This document shows positions 26,665 to 56,400 of a stretch of DNA of 64,000 nt, piece after piece. Source of the stretch: Sthenelais limicola (lineage: Eukaryota; Annelida; Polychaeta; Phyllodocida; Sigalionidae); NCBI GenBank assembly GCA_942159475.1, contig OW804097.1:118790013-118854012 (forward strand). The letters are read 5' to 3'. Position 1 is the first letter of the stretch. Each line of letters opens with the position of its first letter. A program made the position numbers and the translations under genes. The notes beneath the pieces were generated by a model. That model was not told the DNA's origin. It made no database searches and worked only from the letters and a program-made list of their open reading frames with translations.

Positions 26665-26670
26665 TTTAAT
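26665..26670 (-). terminator. Candidate RMI1 polyadenylation signal
   Basis: Reads ATTAAA on the minus strand, about 200 nt past the RMI1 stop codon and just beyond the 66-bp tandem repeat. It is the common variant of AATAAA. Position is the only support. Confidence 0.4.
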
Positions 26671-26676
26671 GAAACA

Positions 26677-26866
26677 AAGTCTGTCAGTCTTCCTCGCGTT
26701 TAGAACAACAACCACATCTAAATATACATCAATGAAAATCTCAAGTCTGTCAGTCTCCCTCGCGTTCAGAACAACAACCACATCTAAATGTACATCGATG
26801 ATAATCCCAAGTCTGTCAGTCTCCCTCGCGTTCAGAACAACAACCACATCTAAGTTTACATCGATG
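26677..26866. repeat. 66-bp tandem repeat in the RMI1 3' UTR
   Basis: Units start at 26677, 26743 and 26809, exactly 66 bp apart, each with AAGTCTGTCAGTCTCCCTCG and ACAACAACCACATCTAA blocks. The third unit is cut short at 26866, the base next to the RMI1 TGA. Because 66 is divisible by three, long open frames run through it on both strands, which I regard as by-products. Confidence 0.85.
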
Positions 26867-36619
<9,753 letters not shown>

Positions 36620-36643
36620 TTTGCAATCAACTGAAGCCCAGCT

Positions 36644-39128
36644 GTAAATAGAGATATGTGTTTTTAAAACATTTTATTCACAACAAGCAAAATACAGATA
36701 TAAACATATATGACATTCCTCATTAGAGCATTTCTCAAGGTTACCTGTCAATATATTCATAACACAATGGCGTTATATTGGTAGAGAGACAATTTCGTTC
36801 TATTTGACAAAGTGTAAGTTCATCAGGATTGATAGGTGGACGAGTATAGTAATGATGAAAAATGGAAATTTATATTCTGTAACAAGATATTTTTGTATAA
36901 GTGAGGTGAGAGGAGAGGCTGTACAAGTAGCTAGGTTCAGTTGTGGTATAGCTAGAATTTATTAATTAAAACAAGATTTCATTGCCATTGGTTCTTTAAT
37001 ATTTCTTAATCTTACAGGGATTGTTATAAGATGCGAAAAACTTTGTCAATCTAATAACAAAAACGCGCATTAGTTACCAGTACCGGTACCTTACTTTGTC
37101 ATACTATAGTGTCAGAACTCTGATCATACATTAGTAGGCCTACATTACTGGCTGTATTGTAGTGATGCCCAAACTGCATGTGTATACATTTGATTGTCCG
37201 TATTACTTAGTATTACTAGTATTAGTATTACTCTAAGGAAGGTACGTGTAGTCAACCAGAGCGCAATTAAAAATAAAAATTATCAACAACGAGTGGGTCA
37301 AGACTCAAGAACAAGTTCAAAACGTAGGCATATAGCCCTCTGCCCAAACCTAATTTGAACGTTAAATCAAGGCCCTGAAGTATTGAAGTTTGCTGTATAC
37401 ATAACTATACATGCCGCATACCGTATATTTTTACTTTTCCCCTAACCATGCTACATTACAGTAGGCCTTCACTACAGGCTACAGCTCTGTGTCTGACCAA
37501 GATTTTCTCCCAGATGTGAGATGATGATACCACTCTGAGGATGAGCAGTGAGTTACCTAGTTATACTTATAGTCACGATACTGCAGGCCCATAGCTTAAG
37601 ACTAAAGCCTTGCTACAACTATTGATTCTACTCAGCATCAGCCGCCCGAGTAGCCGGTGGAACTGGGCTGTGCGAGTGGACCCAGGGCCAGGACGATACT
37701 CTTGTCTACCGCTCGAGAGACGGGAAGAGCTAGGTCTGCTATCTAACCTCGATCCCTGAACTTGGAAACACCTCAAACGGTGGTGACTGAATCAGACAGG
37801 TCGCTTCAACATGTCAATCCTAATGCGTAGGAGTAGAAGAACGCGTTGTCAACCTCAGTCACAGAAGTAAAACTGATTAGAATACAAAATAATAACGCAA
37901 AGATAGAAACCTTCAGTGAGAGTTCGTTCTTGCCGCGGCGACTTCGGGGAAGACCTCCTGATGATGTCATCATTTCAGCAACATCCGGAATCCCGATCGC
38001 AGTTCATATTTCGTCCGCTAGTTCCATGCACGTGGGGGATAGTTGCGTCAGTCGCCTTGCAATCAATTTAAGTCTGTCCTGAAAGCTTACATAGTCGGTA
38101 AGTTATATTCTCAATATTTTATAACTTCAAAATATTATAGATTCTTTGTAAACGCTGAATGACTTCATGATGAATGAGTACTTTCTTCTTCGGTGTGCTG
38201 TATTATCGCCCATTCCCAATGACCGATTGCCATTGGCATTGATTTCAACATGCTTGCGGATCGCGAGGCCGAGGATATTTAAAGATATCCTTGACATGTT
38301 TCGTGGGTGATTTTCTTTTATTCCTCCCGGTCATAAATTAAAAGCTAACTATAGAATCCGAACATGAGCCTACTTTCAATAGACATCGTCAGACTATTTC
38401 ATTTCTTGGCTTGTGCCGTCGGGTCACTGAGCCTGAGGCCAAGTTGTAGTGCATCAGTGCATGGCGGTCATCAAAGCGGATCGGATGACTTTCCATGGAT
38501 CCGGCCTAATCTAGGTCCTCCAGTGCGTTTTATAGCTTTTTATTAAAATGTCACAATGTGACTTATTAATGAACAGACATAAAAATGTTGATTTTCATCG
38601 TTAGACATTATGATGGAAATTATAAACTAATTTCAGGGATGCAAGTTTATTTGGTCGCCAAATTTTTGCCTTTCAATCATGAGTTAAGATAGCCCGAGAA
38701 ATTCTGACTGGCTCCGCTCTATTTTACTGCTGGTCGCTACACAGGTTAGGGTCTGGGGGCCCGGGCTAGAGTTAAGAATGTTCTGTACAGATTGAACTTA
38801 AAAGCCCTAAATATCTACAGACAAATTAACACTAGGGCAGACCTTGGAGTGGTTCCTCTTTCTCTAAGGCCTGACTTATATATAATATAATATAAACACA
38901 AATTGCACAATAAGATTATGGAATGCAACCCCTCCTGCCATGAGAACACTCACTACACTTGAGGGTTTCCGGAATACCATTTTTTAATTTTATCAGTTTT
39001 ATCTGTACATACAAGAATGTTATCGCTGTTAGGTGCTGTTCGCCCACCACTTACTACGCACTCATGATTGGAGTAGTCCACACTCAAATATAAGTCCACT
39101 CCTTTACGGGGAAAAGAAATACTAAGTA
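36644..39128. other. RMI1 5' region and intergenic stretch
   Basis: The RMI1 promoter and 5' UTR exon should be here. 37.6-38.1 kb is richer in G, C and CpG than its surroundings and is a reasonable promoter candidate, but I could not fix a donor or start site. At about 38775-38880 (plus) a frame reads NVLYRLNLKALNIYRQIN then ADLGVVPLSLRPDLY, reminiscent of the end of a LINE polymerase; weak. A 60-residue open frame at 38364 with a hydrophobic start is not supported further. Confidence 0.35.
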
Positions 39129-39638
39129 TTAAAGCTGCGTTCCCTAGTATTTCCTATACAAATCTCAAATTTCACTTATTTAGATCTCAAATACCCTACC
39201 CAACCTTGTCCCAAGAGTTTGGGTCTCTTTCTTAATGTTGAAAATAGATATTTGACTATTTCCGTACTGGTGACCACCAGAAGATGTAAATAAAGTTCTC
39301 ACCATTTATAAAGCACTGTCCTGCCCTCTAGAGTCATAGCCCCACATAACAGTGACCTGCCTCAACCAATAAGATCAGAGCATACAGGAGCAGGCTCTAG
39401 CCTGTTGACCCATTTACAGGTCACAGGCCACACCACCCTGCCACCTGTTGGCAATTCCAAAACCAAATATAGCTTGGCATTTACTTGACCACGATCTGGT
39501 CAGTTCTTAAATCACTGAATTTAGATATTTATTGGACTTTCCATTAAGTAAGAGATCAATAATAGTGAGTTTGGGAACTAATCTCAATGTAATTTTGAAA
39601 GAACCATCCAATATTAATACTAGGGAACGCAGCTTTAA
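39129..39638. mobile_element. TTAA-flanked MITE (family D)
   Basis: TTAA at 39129-39132 and 39635-39638 bounds a 21-bp perfect inverted repeat, AAAGCTGCGTTCCCTAGTAT(T) and AATACTAGGGAACGCAGCTT(T) (bases overlap the TTAA). No reading frame inside. TTAA duplications are the signature of piggyBac-type transposases, though its ends do not start with the usual CCC. Confidence 0.75.
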
Positions 39639-41706
39639 TTTCACACTTCTTTTTTCATCCGGAAAATATATTGGCTCGTATTTTTATGTCTGTTCATGAG
39701 AAGTATTTATTAAACCATTTTGAAAGTGATTTTTTTCACACACCGTATTATCTAATCAATATTTTCTTTTACAGGGATTTAGAACCAGATCTTTTCTGTC
39801 TTATCAATATCATGATCTATTTGTTTGTGTGTAAAACTCCACTTTACTGAAACAGTGAATAGGTAGGCCTATCCAATGTTTTTCATTACCCAAACAAAAA
39901 GTATGATTGGCTTTAAACATTCAATCGGATGTCTGACCTCAGCAATATGGTGCTATTTTAAATAACCAGATTATCTAGGCTTGCAGCATGAATTTTTAAG
40001 AGATTCTGCTTCATTTTATTTTCAATTGACCATTTTCTATTTATCTTTTATGTCAGTAACTGAGTAAGATATTTCTTGAAATTCTCGTTTAAACAGACAC
40101 GATGTTTCCACTGAGAAGACATAGCGAATCGTGAGTTATATATGTAATGTATTTGGGCAACTGCAAAGACACCCTAATGCAAAGAATCGGCTATTTGCTT
40201 AGCTTCACTGCAAATAGTTAATAAGTGTTTTATGTCCGGAGATAGAGAGATAGTATCTTAACTGCGTATCAATCAGCAAACCTTTCTACTCGTTGATTTT
40301 AAAAGGGTGTCGTATATATCCAGAGAGGAGGATTATTTTGTTTTTCAAAAGGCGTGGCAGTTGGGTCTTATTTTCTTTCCTAACCCAATTACAGTACATT
40401 CCCCTGATCTGTCAATGCCTGGTCCAGGAAATGACTGATGTTTTGGTGGCGTGTCTAATAGATCTATATCCCAATATTGATATTAAAACATTCATAGTTT
40501 GGTCATCGGTCTCTCTGTCTTCCAGGATTGGCTGAATGGGAATGTTTAGGAACATTGTCAAGGGGTTTCAAAACTTAACCCGCTTCCAAAACGCTTTCAA
40601 GCCACAGATCAGGAAAGTGTATGTATAATTTGGCGTGTGATTTAGATTAGGAAGCAAGCAGGTTCTCTTCCAGGATCGTAATTTAATCGTCGTACTGGGG
40701 AATGCATGTAAACATGAAGATCTAATGGAAACATACTCCAGCATCTAACAGTAACCTTTGAATGTGATCCATTTCATTGCGGGGGGGGGGGGGGGGAGAT
40801 GGTATCTGTTTGTACAGAAATGGAATCTGAATGGTATACCGTTATTTCTCCCGTTGCCTATATTTTTACTTCTGGGTAAATTACATCATATCGCGCCCCG
40901 TCCTGGATTATCAGTAGAGAGGTGTTCGTGTTATTATCATACGTGTAATTAATATGATTATGATAATCGATTCTTGTAACAATATAACTGCCTTGGGCTG
41001 TCCTCAGAGGATTAATCTACAGATAATTAATCCTATTTTGTTCTATGGAGTGTTAATATGCCAGATCACCTGGAATATTGCATCAATTTTGATATTGAAT
41101 TTATTTAAAGTTTACACGGTGTCTTGTTTTTTTTGCGTGCTTAAAGAGCTGTATCGGGAAATACCGCATACGCTTTGTTTGCAATAGATATAGTACTGTG
41201 TGGTCTAATTTCCCCCTATACTAGTTATTAAGTCACATCGTCTCATAGACTGAAACCTAGAATTGCAATTTGCGATCTTTGCACTAAAACGCAGAATTTT
41301 CGCGAAAGTGTGGGTATGTGTGTAACTGATGATTTACATTGGTGTTCAGCTCGACTGAACACCATGGCACCTCTCTTCTACTTTACTTTATTACCTCAAT
41401 CTCAACCTATTCACAGGCACAAGCTGAATGTACCTAGGGCTAAGCGGCTATTTTACTATTATTAATTGCCTCGCTACCTATCTCCACTGCCAGCCTTGTG
41501 TTGGCTCACATCCTTGTTGACTTAACAATAACAACTACATGTACAAGCAACTTGACTTTTCAAACCTCTGACACGAAAGCTACACTTTGAGTTGTTCTTG
41601 CTACTAATTCCTCTGGAGGCATTTAATAACCCCATAATAAACTACTTGTGAGATTGATACGTAGATTGTTGGTCATCGATGTACTATATTCGCCCTCAGA
41701 CAAACC
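39639..41706. other. Intergenic stretch upstream of CTP synthase
   Basis: Holds a 16-nt G run at 40781-40796 and otherwise AT-rich sequence with short open frames that match nothing I know. A CTCAG just upstream of the CTPS start (41696-41700) could be a splice acceptor, meaning a 5' UTR exon may lie in this stretch. Confidence 0.4.
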
Positions 41707-49973
<8,267 letters not shown>

Positions 49974-50420
49974 GGAGCATTTTCAAATACTCCTTTACCA
50001 TGACAGTTACTAGGTATTTTTTGTCCATTCCTTAACAAATTAGGCATAATTGGGTTGATCGATCTATAGATTTCAAGCTACCTGTATAAGTTAACTATTT
50101 ATTTATGACAGTTCACACAGATACTCGCCATTCTGTCACTATGTTCTGAAGAAGATACTTAATTATTATTGTAGTTTGCTGTCTCAAGCTGATGACATGG
50201 CTGTTTTATTCTATGAATAGCCGTGCGTAACAAATGTCAGTATGTATGATGTTTAAAATGGACTCATTGGTCATCTAGATACCTCTTGGTTTTTTAAGAG
50301 GTTTATATTGCCATTGTTCAATTTGTATGTGGTATGCTCCTGTTGATTCTTGAAGAAAAACTTAATGTCGATGATTTGCATACGGGTTTATGGATTTGTT
50401 CGGTAATTCAAGAAATCATT
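49974..50420 (+). other. Probable CTPS 3' UTR
   Basis: Sequence after the TGA with no repeat or reading frame. I see no convincing AATAAA within 450 bp; the 3' UTR may run into or beyond the family C MITE at 50421. Confidence 0.4.
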
Positions 50421-50843
50421 TGTGATGTGTTTCAGGAAAATGAGTCACAAGTCGCAAAATTGGTGTTTTTCAAAGTCGTTTACTTACAAGATCTCTTTGT
50501 TGGAATATTTTCATTTTTGGAGTGTCTAGTCCTTGTGGTTGTATGAATACATCTACCAAATTTCAAGACTGTTTATTAATTACATCAGTGCGTTTCTGAG
50601 ATCATCCCATTGAGTATATTTAGCTACTTTACTGGTAATTATCCACCCAGAAATATTGCAAACTTTTTTCTTTTTCTTTTTTTTTCAAAAATAAAAATAT
50701 CTAACTTAAAAAGATAAAAGTACTTATTAGATGTCCTTAATGTTTACATTCATTGAAATCACCTTGATCTCTTTTCAAATATGGTGATATCTCAAAATCC
50801 ATATTTTGCGACTTATGACTCATTTTCCTGAAACGGGTCACAT
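50421..50843. mobile_element. MITE family C, copy 4
   Basis: Left TGTGATGTGTTTCAGGAAAA, right TTTTCCTGAAACGGGTCACA. Same interior as copy 2, with a T/C-rich expansion at about 50667-50688. It lies 450 bp past the CTPS stop and may be transcribed as 3' UTR. Confidence 0.85.
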
Positions 50844-51630
50844 TTAGAACAGTATGTCAACATTCTTATTTTCCTGCTGACTATAGTGAGACATGCCCTC
50901 TTCCCGGTGTTATGTACAAAGTTTGGATCCTGGGTTGATCAAATCCAATATGTAGAACTTATATGGTCGCGGTGTTCTGATTTTTTTTTTTTTTTTTTTT
51001 TTTTTAATAAAAACTTCATGACATTTGCCCTTTTGGAACATCCACATTGTCAATGTATATAGCATTTTGTTTCGATACTCACAAAGGTGGGCCTCATTCT
51101 TATCTTATTCCTGAGATTTTTTGTCTTTAATTATTACTAACCTTGACCAATGTGTCGTCCTTACAACCCAACTTAAGACAGTTACCACCGTTCAAAATGT
51201 TATTGCAAATTGCAATGTGTTAATAATTGATTCTTGCCGCATCGTACCAGATGTTAATTTTCAATCCATAAACTTATCTGACTAATAGTTTTTTACAATG
51301 AACTTTAAGGCGCTGTCTTACTTTTGGAAGAGCTTGTCTCTGGTCATGTTGAGTCAAGATTATTTGTTAGTGAAATTAGGTATTATGAAAATTGTGAACT
51401 TAGTTTTTGACATTGGGATTAGCCCTTGGCAGTATAACTGGTGCCACTATTCGTGCTTCATTAAATCTCTTAGTTAATTGTAGATAATAATGCTACTGAA
51501 TGATTTAATTAAGATTTATATTCATATATGGTGTTTTATGTTGTTGTTTTGACATCAGTTGATAACGACAAAACTCGCGAATGTGGCCAGTGTGAAGACT
51601 TGAATGCGTTCCGCTTTTTTGGCTTTATTA
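50844..51630. other. Intergenic stretch with a T run
   Basis: Contains a ~25-nt T run at about 50981-51005 followed by AATAAAAAC. No gene recognised. Confidence 0.4.
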
Positions 51631-51962
51631 CAGGGTCTTTGCAAATTGATAATAGAAAAATTCTAAGTCTTGACAATAGCATTTTCTGGTTGAAGGGCCG
51701 GGAAAAGCATCATATGGGACTAGAATTGTTGGAATCTTGTTAAATGGCCTGGAAATGTGTTACGGTTTCTTGTTGTACACTCCCCCCTGACCTGAACTGT
51801 CCATCACACACGGGAAGTAAATAGTTTAAAAAAAAAGGGTAGTTGATCATAAATCTGAATAATATAAAACTTGCTTAATACATCATTGGCCTTCGTACAA
51901 CAATAACTACCAGTCCTATAAAATATTGAAAATTTGTGTGGCCGAAAGCGCGGGGACCCGTG
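51631..51962. mobile_element. MITE family J, copy 1
   Basis: Left CAGGGTCTTTGCAAATTG, right GCGCGGGGACCCGTG, with shared interior blocks TTGTTGGAATCTTGTTAAAT, TAATACATCATTGGCCTT and CAACAATAACTACCAG also seen in the copy at 54077. No long frame. Confidence 0.65.
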
Positions 51963-52085
51963 TGTTAGGATACTGCAGTCTGTACCTCGATTATTGCACT
52001 GGTAACGGTAAAGTCAATACGTGTATTTGTAGAATCTCCACATGCGTTAACCCTGTAAATGGTTGACCAAAGAAAGCCAGTATAT

Positions 52086-52195
52086 AGGGCCTAGTCCACC
52101 GAGCCGATTCTCATGCGATTTTGCGTCGCAGAGGACCATTTTGCACTAAATTCCTTGAGAATCGCATGAGTATCGGCTTAGTGGACAAGGGCCTT
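52086..52195. repeat. Foldback family B, copy 4
   Basis: AGGGCCTAGTCCACCGAGCC on the left and GTATCGGCTTAGTGGACAAG on the right, around TTTTGCACTAAATTCC. Confidence 0.88.
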
Positions 52196-53442
52196 ATCTT
52201 GCGTTTGTCTCTAGGTATTTAGGCGTCCTTTTTTGCCTCGGCAGAATTTCAGTGAGTTGTGTCCAACCTAGCCTAGTAATAACTATGTACAATGTATATA
52301 AGAATTGGATTACTCAAAGGTAATCTTTCAATCGATATTTGTGAATGCAAGCATGAAAAAAGTTCTGATATTTGTCCACTTGGATATTTGAAGTTGGAAA
52401 AGATGTTCGAATGATTGGAATTTATAAATGGATCCGAAGGTAGAATTACGGAGGCTGAATTGTGAATCTGGAACGGATGATACCTCTTTTAAATAAATCT
52501 ATGCTTACCGATAGTTTACATATTTGCATTATTCATTTGGATGTCGTGGGACAAGTCGACTCCACCTATATTTAATTCCATGGTGTATTTTTTATGATGG
52601 ACAACGCGATATTTTATTTTATTCATTATTTATTTGAATATCAAAAAAGGTGAATAAAAAATTGCCGCGTGAATCAATAATTAGATTTGCATTTCTGGCA
52701 ACGGGATTATATGCTAGCTCTATCATGTCCACACCCATGATCTCTTTGCAAAACCAAAATCGTCAAAATCTTTTCCGAAGAATCCCTGGATTATGTAGCA
52801 CCTGATTATACAAACATAAACAGCAAAGCAAGAAATGTAAAATTCACACGATCTTCAATAAATCGACATAGAAGCAGAAAGTCAAATGCCCAAAAAGAAC
52901 CGCTAGAATGACTTGTTACCAATATTCGACTGATTTGACATTTTATAATCACAGAAGTCGCCATAGTATATTTTATGCAAAATACTCTAAATTCCAGATT
53001 ATGCCAACGCAGTATAATTAAGGGATATCTTTTTCATTGAATACAATACCTTGTACATAATTTGTTGGGCAGGTATATTTGCTGGGGCCCTAATTTCCCC
53101 ACATTATGTGAGTCGTACACATAATGTGGCGGGGTTCCCATCGTTAGTTTATCATCATAATTATCTCTGGAAACATTTCATCTTCACGATATCTCCGTAA
53201 GCTTGTAACATGTTTGAATAATACTGATATGAATTACCAGCCAACGTGAGCAATCAAACACCCGGGTTAAGTGGAACTAGTTAGATGTAAAAACTGGACA
53301 TTCCCTCACTCGTACTTTCTCGAATGTAACATCGCTTGGACATCTTTAACCTTGCCTCAGAAAAAAATATATACAAGAATCCAGGCATCGAATGGTCGTG
53401 GAAATGGTTTACAAATACAAAACTACTTTGCTCAAACTACAC
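52196..53442. other. Intergenic stretch, PEPD 3' side
   Basis: No gene recognised. The part next to 53442 is the presumed 3' UTR of PEPD (minus strand); I could not find a convincing polyadenylation signal. Confidence 0.4.
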
Positions 53443-56400
53443 TTATGTTGACTTGACGATGAGTGGAGCTTCGTCACCATGGAGACGGCGTCCCTCGGCC
53501 ATCAGTTCTTCTATTTCCTCCACGGTGCGGGGCACACAGGTGAGCAGCTCGTTACCGTCTGCAGTGATGAGAATGTCATCCTCGATACGGCACTGCAAAC
53601 ATAATACAAAGTCACAAATAGAGTTTATACAGAGTCAATCGTGTTCTTATGTAGAGGGGCATATGTGATCCGTTTTAGGAAAATGAGTCATAAGTTGCAA
53701 AATGTGGATTTTGAGATGCCATGATATTTGAAAAGAGGACATCAAGCTGATTCGAATGATAGTAAACACTAGAACATCTAATAAATATTCCTATATTTTA
53801 AGTTTGATATTTTTATTTAAAAGAATAAAATGGTAATGTTTCTGGGTAGGTAATAACCAATAAAGTAACTAAATACACTCCATATGAAGGCCTTCAAAAC
53901 GCAAGGATATATTTAATTCAATTTCCTGAAATTTGGTACATAGATTCAGATGACTAGAAGTGCTCAACCCACCAAAAATCAGAACATTCCAACAAAGATA
54001 TCTTATAACTAAAACACTTTGAAAAATATCAATTCTGCGACTTGTGACTCATTTTCCTGGAACACATCACATATATCAGGGTCTCTGCGGGGCCTGGAAA
54101 AGCCTTGAATTTGGACAAATGAATTCAAAGCCTGGGGAATGGGCATTTTGATCGAAGGGCAAATGGGGCCCGGAAAATAACTGTGGGCCTTGAATTCTGT
54201 TGGAATCTATTGAATGGCCTTGCAATTTTCGAAGATACCGTACTCTGTTTCTCACTACCATTTCCCTGACTGGCACCTTTCACACCTTACGGTAAATAAC
54301 TCAACAAAATAAAAGTTGAAAAACTTATTGATATAAAATATTAATATAAAAACTTGTTGAATACATCATTGGTCTATGAACAACAATAACTACAACACCC
54401 TGGTCCCGTCTTTAGAGCTGTGAAAAATCACTAAAATGGGCCTGGCTTGAAAAGCCTGGAATTTCTTGTGCCCAAACGCGCGGAGACCCTGTATGACACT
54501 TCTCACTGTTCTGGGCTTGATTCACGAGTAACGGAATTTCTACTGAATCTCCTATTGTCTGTTACCTCTTAACCTAACTAACTAATCCCTGGGGATATCA
54601 AAACTAATTATTGGATGAAAACAATGTTGGTACTCTACATATTGCCGATAGAGATTTCATGACTACTGATTGTAATGAGAACCGCCACTTTCATCAAAGG
54701 ATAAGGGATAGGAATTGTACTATGCGAATACAATGACCACCCACATAGAAAGTGGTATAAATCCGCAATAAAAACTTACCCCTCCGCTGCCCCGGAATTC
54801 ATCAATGCGATCCCTGTTGAGGAACCTCGCCTGCTCGGGATTGTTATACGCAGCAATGATAAGCTAAAGGGAAAATAGATAAAAAAAAAAAATGTAGCGA
54901 ATTATCATCAAAATACATCTTTTGCGTTTAGTTCTGTTCAAGAGGCTTTTACCAATAACTGAACTATACAACAGTACGGCGATTTCCTTGAATGTGCTAT
55001 ATATAGATTAACTAACGAGTTGGTTGAAGTTGCGTGAATATTGTTATACTATTGTATTCTAAGCGACTGAAACCAACAAGTTAGTTAGCAAATTTATTAT
55101 ACATGCTTTTCAATCATGAAAATAAAAAAAAAATCAGCCATAAATTTTAATTTTACCGGTAATGTCAGTAAAAAAAAACCAGATTGGTTGCCATTACAAC
55201 CCCACGTAACCGCTAGTGAAATACGCACTATGCGTAAATCACTCTAGATACGTTGTTTTCAGAGCAATGCGTGTATAATAAAAGCATAAATTCACTGAAA
55301 TTGAATGAAGAGATACAACATTTCCAAAAGAATGATTTCTTTCATATACTCACGGGTTCTATGAAGTAGCAGCCTGGTTCTACCGTGATGCACATGCCGT
55401 CCTCCATTTCACGAGTTGTTCTCAGAGATTTGAGTCCAGGTTCAGTTGGTCGACTTGTACCCTATAATGTTTACGAGAACACACTGATTTCGTTTTTGGA
55501 ATAAAAAGTCGAAGTGGACTTCGTAATGTAGCAACCAAGGAAAGAATAGAATAGAATAGAATACTCTTTTATTTGTCCAGGTGGTACATGAGGTATAGAC
55601 AAACAGGTCGACAGGCCTCTGGGAGAGTCCCAGCTCTTCCAGCAGTTACCTTTACAATGAATGGCCCCCAGAATGGCCCCCAGTTTCTGAGACCCCGCCC
55701 TGGTATTGAATCTGCTTCTTATGTTACAGTTCCCTGTGACTTGTTGCATGGGATCATCCTTATTTGGGGGTATTACGTGAGAGAGTGTAAACACAAGGAT
55801 ATGGGGTGCTCTTGAGCACCTCGGATCATTATTTTACTACAAAGCTACCAATGATAATTCTGACAAATGGGAATTTGAGAAAATGTTGGTAGGCTACATA
55901 TACAGGCGTTAAATGGGAGTATTTTGGGGAACATTAATTTTGTCAATTTTCCAAGGTACCTGAATTCAGACAATAATCTGAGAACTTGCATCCCTGCTTT
56001 GGTTTTCCAATGTTTAATGACTTTTAATGATTTTAAGGAAGAAATACAAAATTTGATGTCTTTTAATGATCATTAAAAATATAAATCTGAATTTAATGTG
56101 TTTTAATGACTTTTAATGACCCGCGGGAACCATGTAAAGATACAATAAGGATGGTACTCTACAACTACTTGTACCTACATTGGACTATATATGTATATTG
56201 AAGATCACAATAATTAAAAGACTCATCTCTACAACTCAACTACTTCTTACTTTTTAATTACCAAGTTAACAAGGGTGCTCTGAAGCACTAATTAATACAT
56301 TTGTTACACTAACAATAGGATAGAATCAGCCTACAGTCATGCAACGGTTGGTAAAAAAGAAAGGTTGACGTACCTCTGGGTATCCGCCCACGTCATGTAC

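Noticed and set aside
38364..38546. 60-residue plus-strand frame with a hydrophobic start
   Set aside because: It could pass as a signal peptide exon, but there is no convincing donor, partner exon or promoter.
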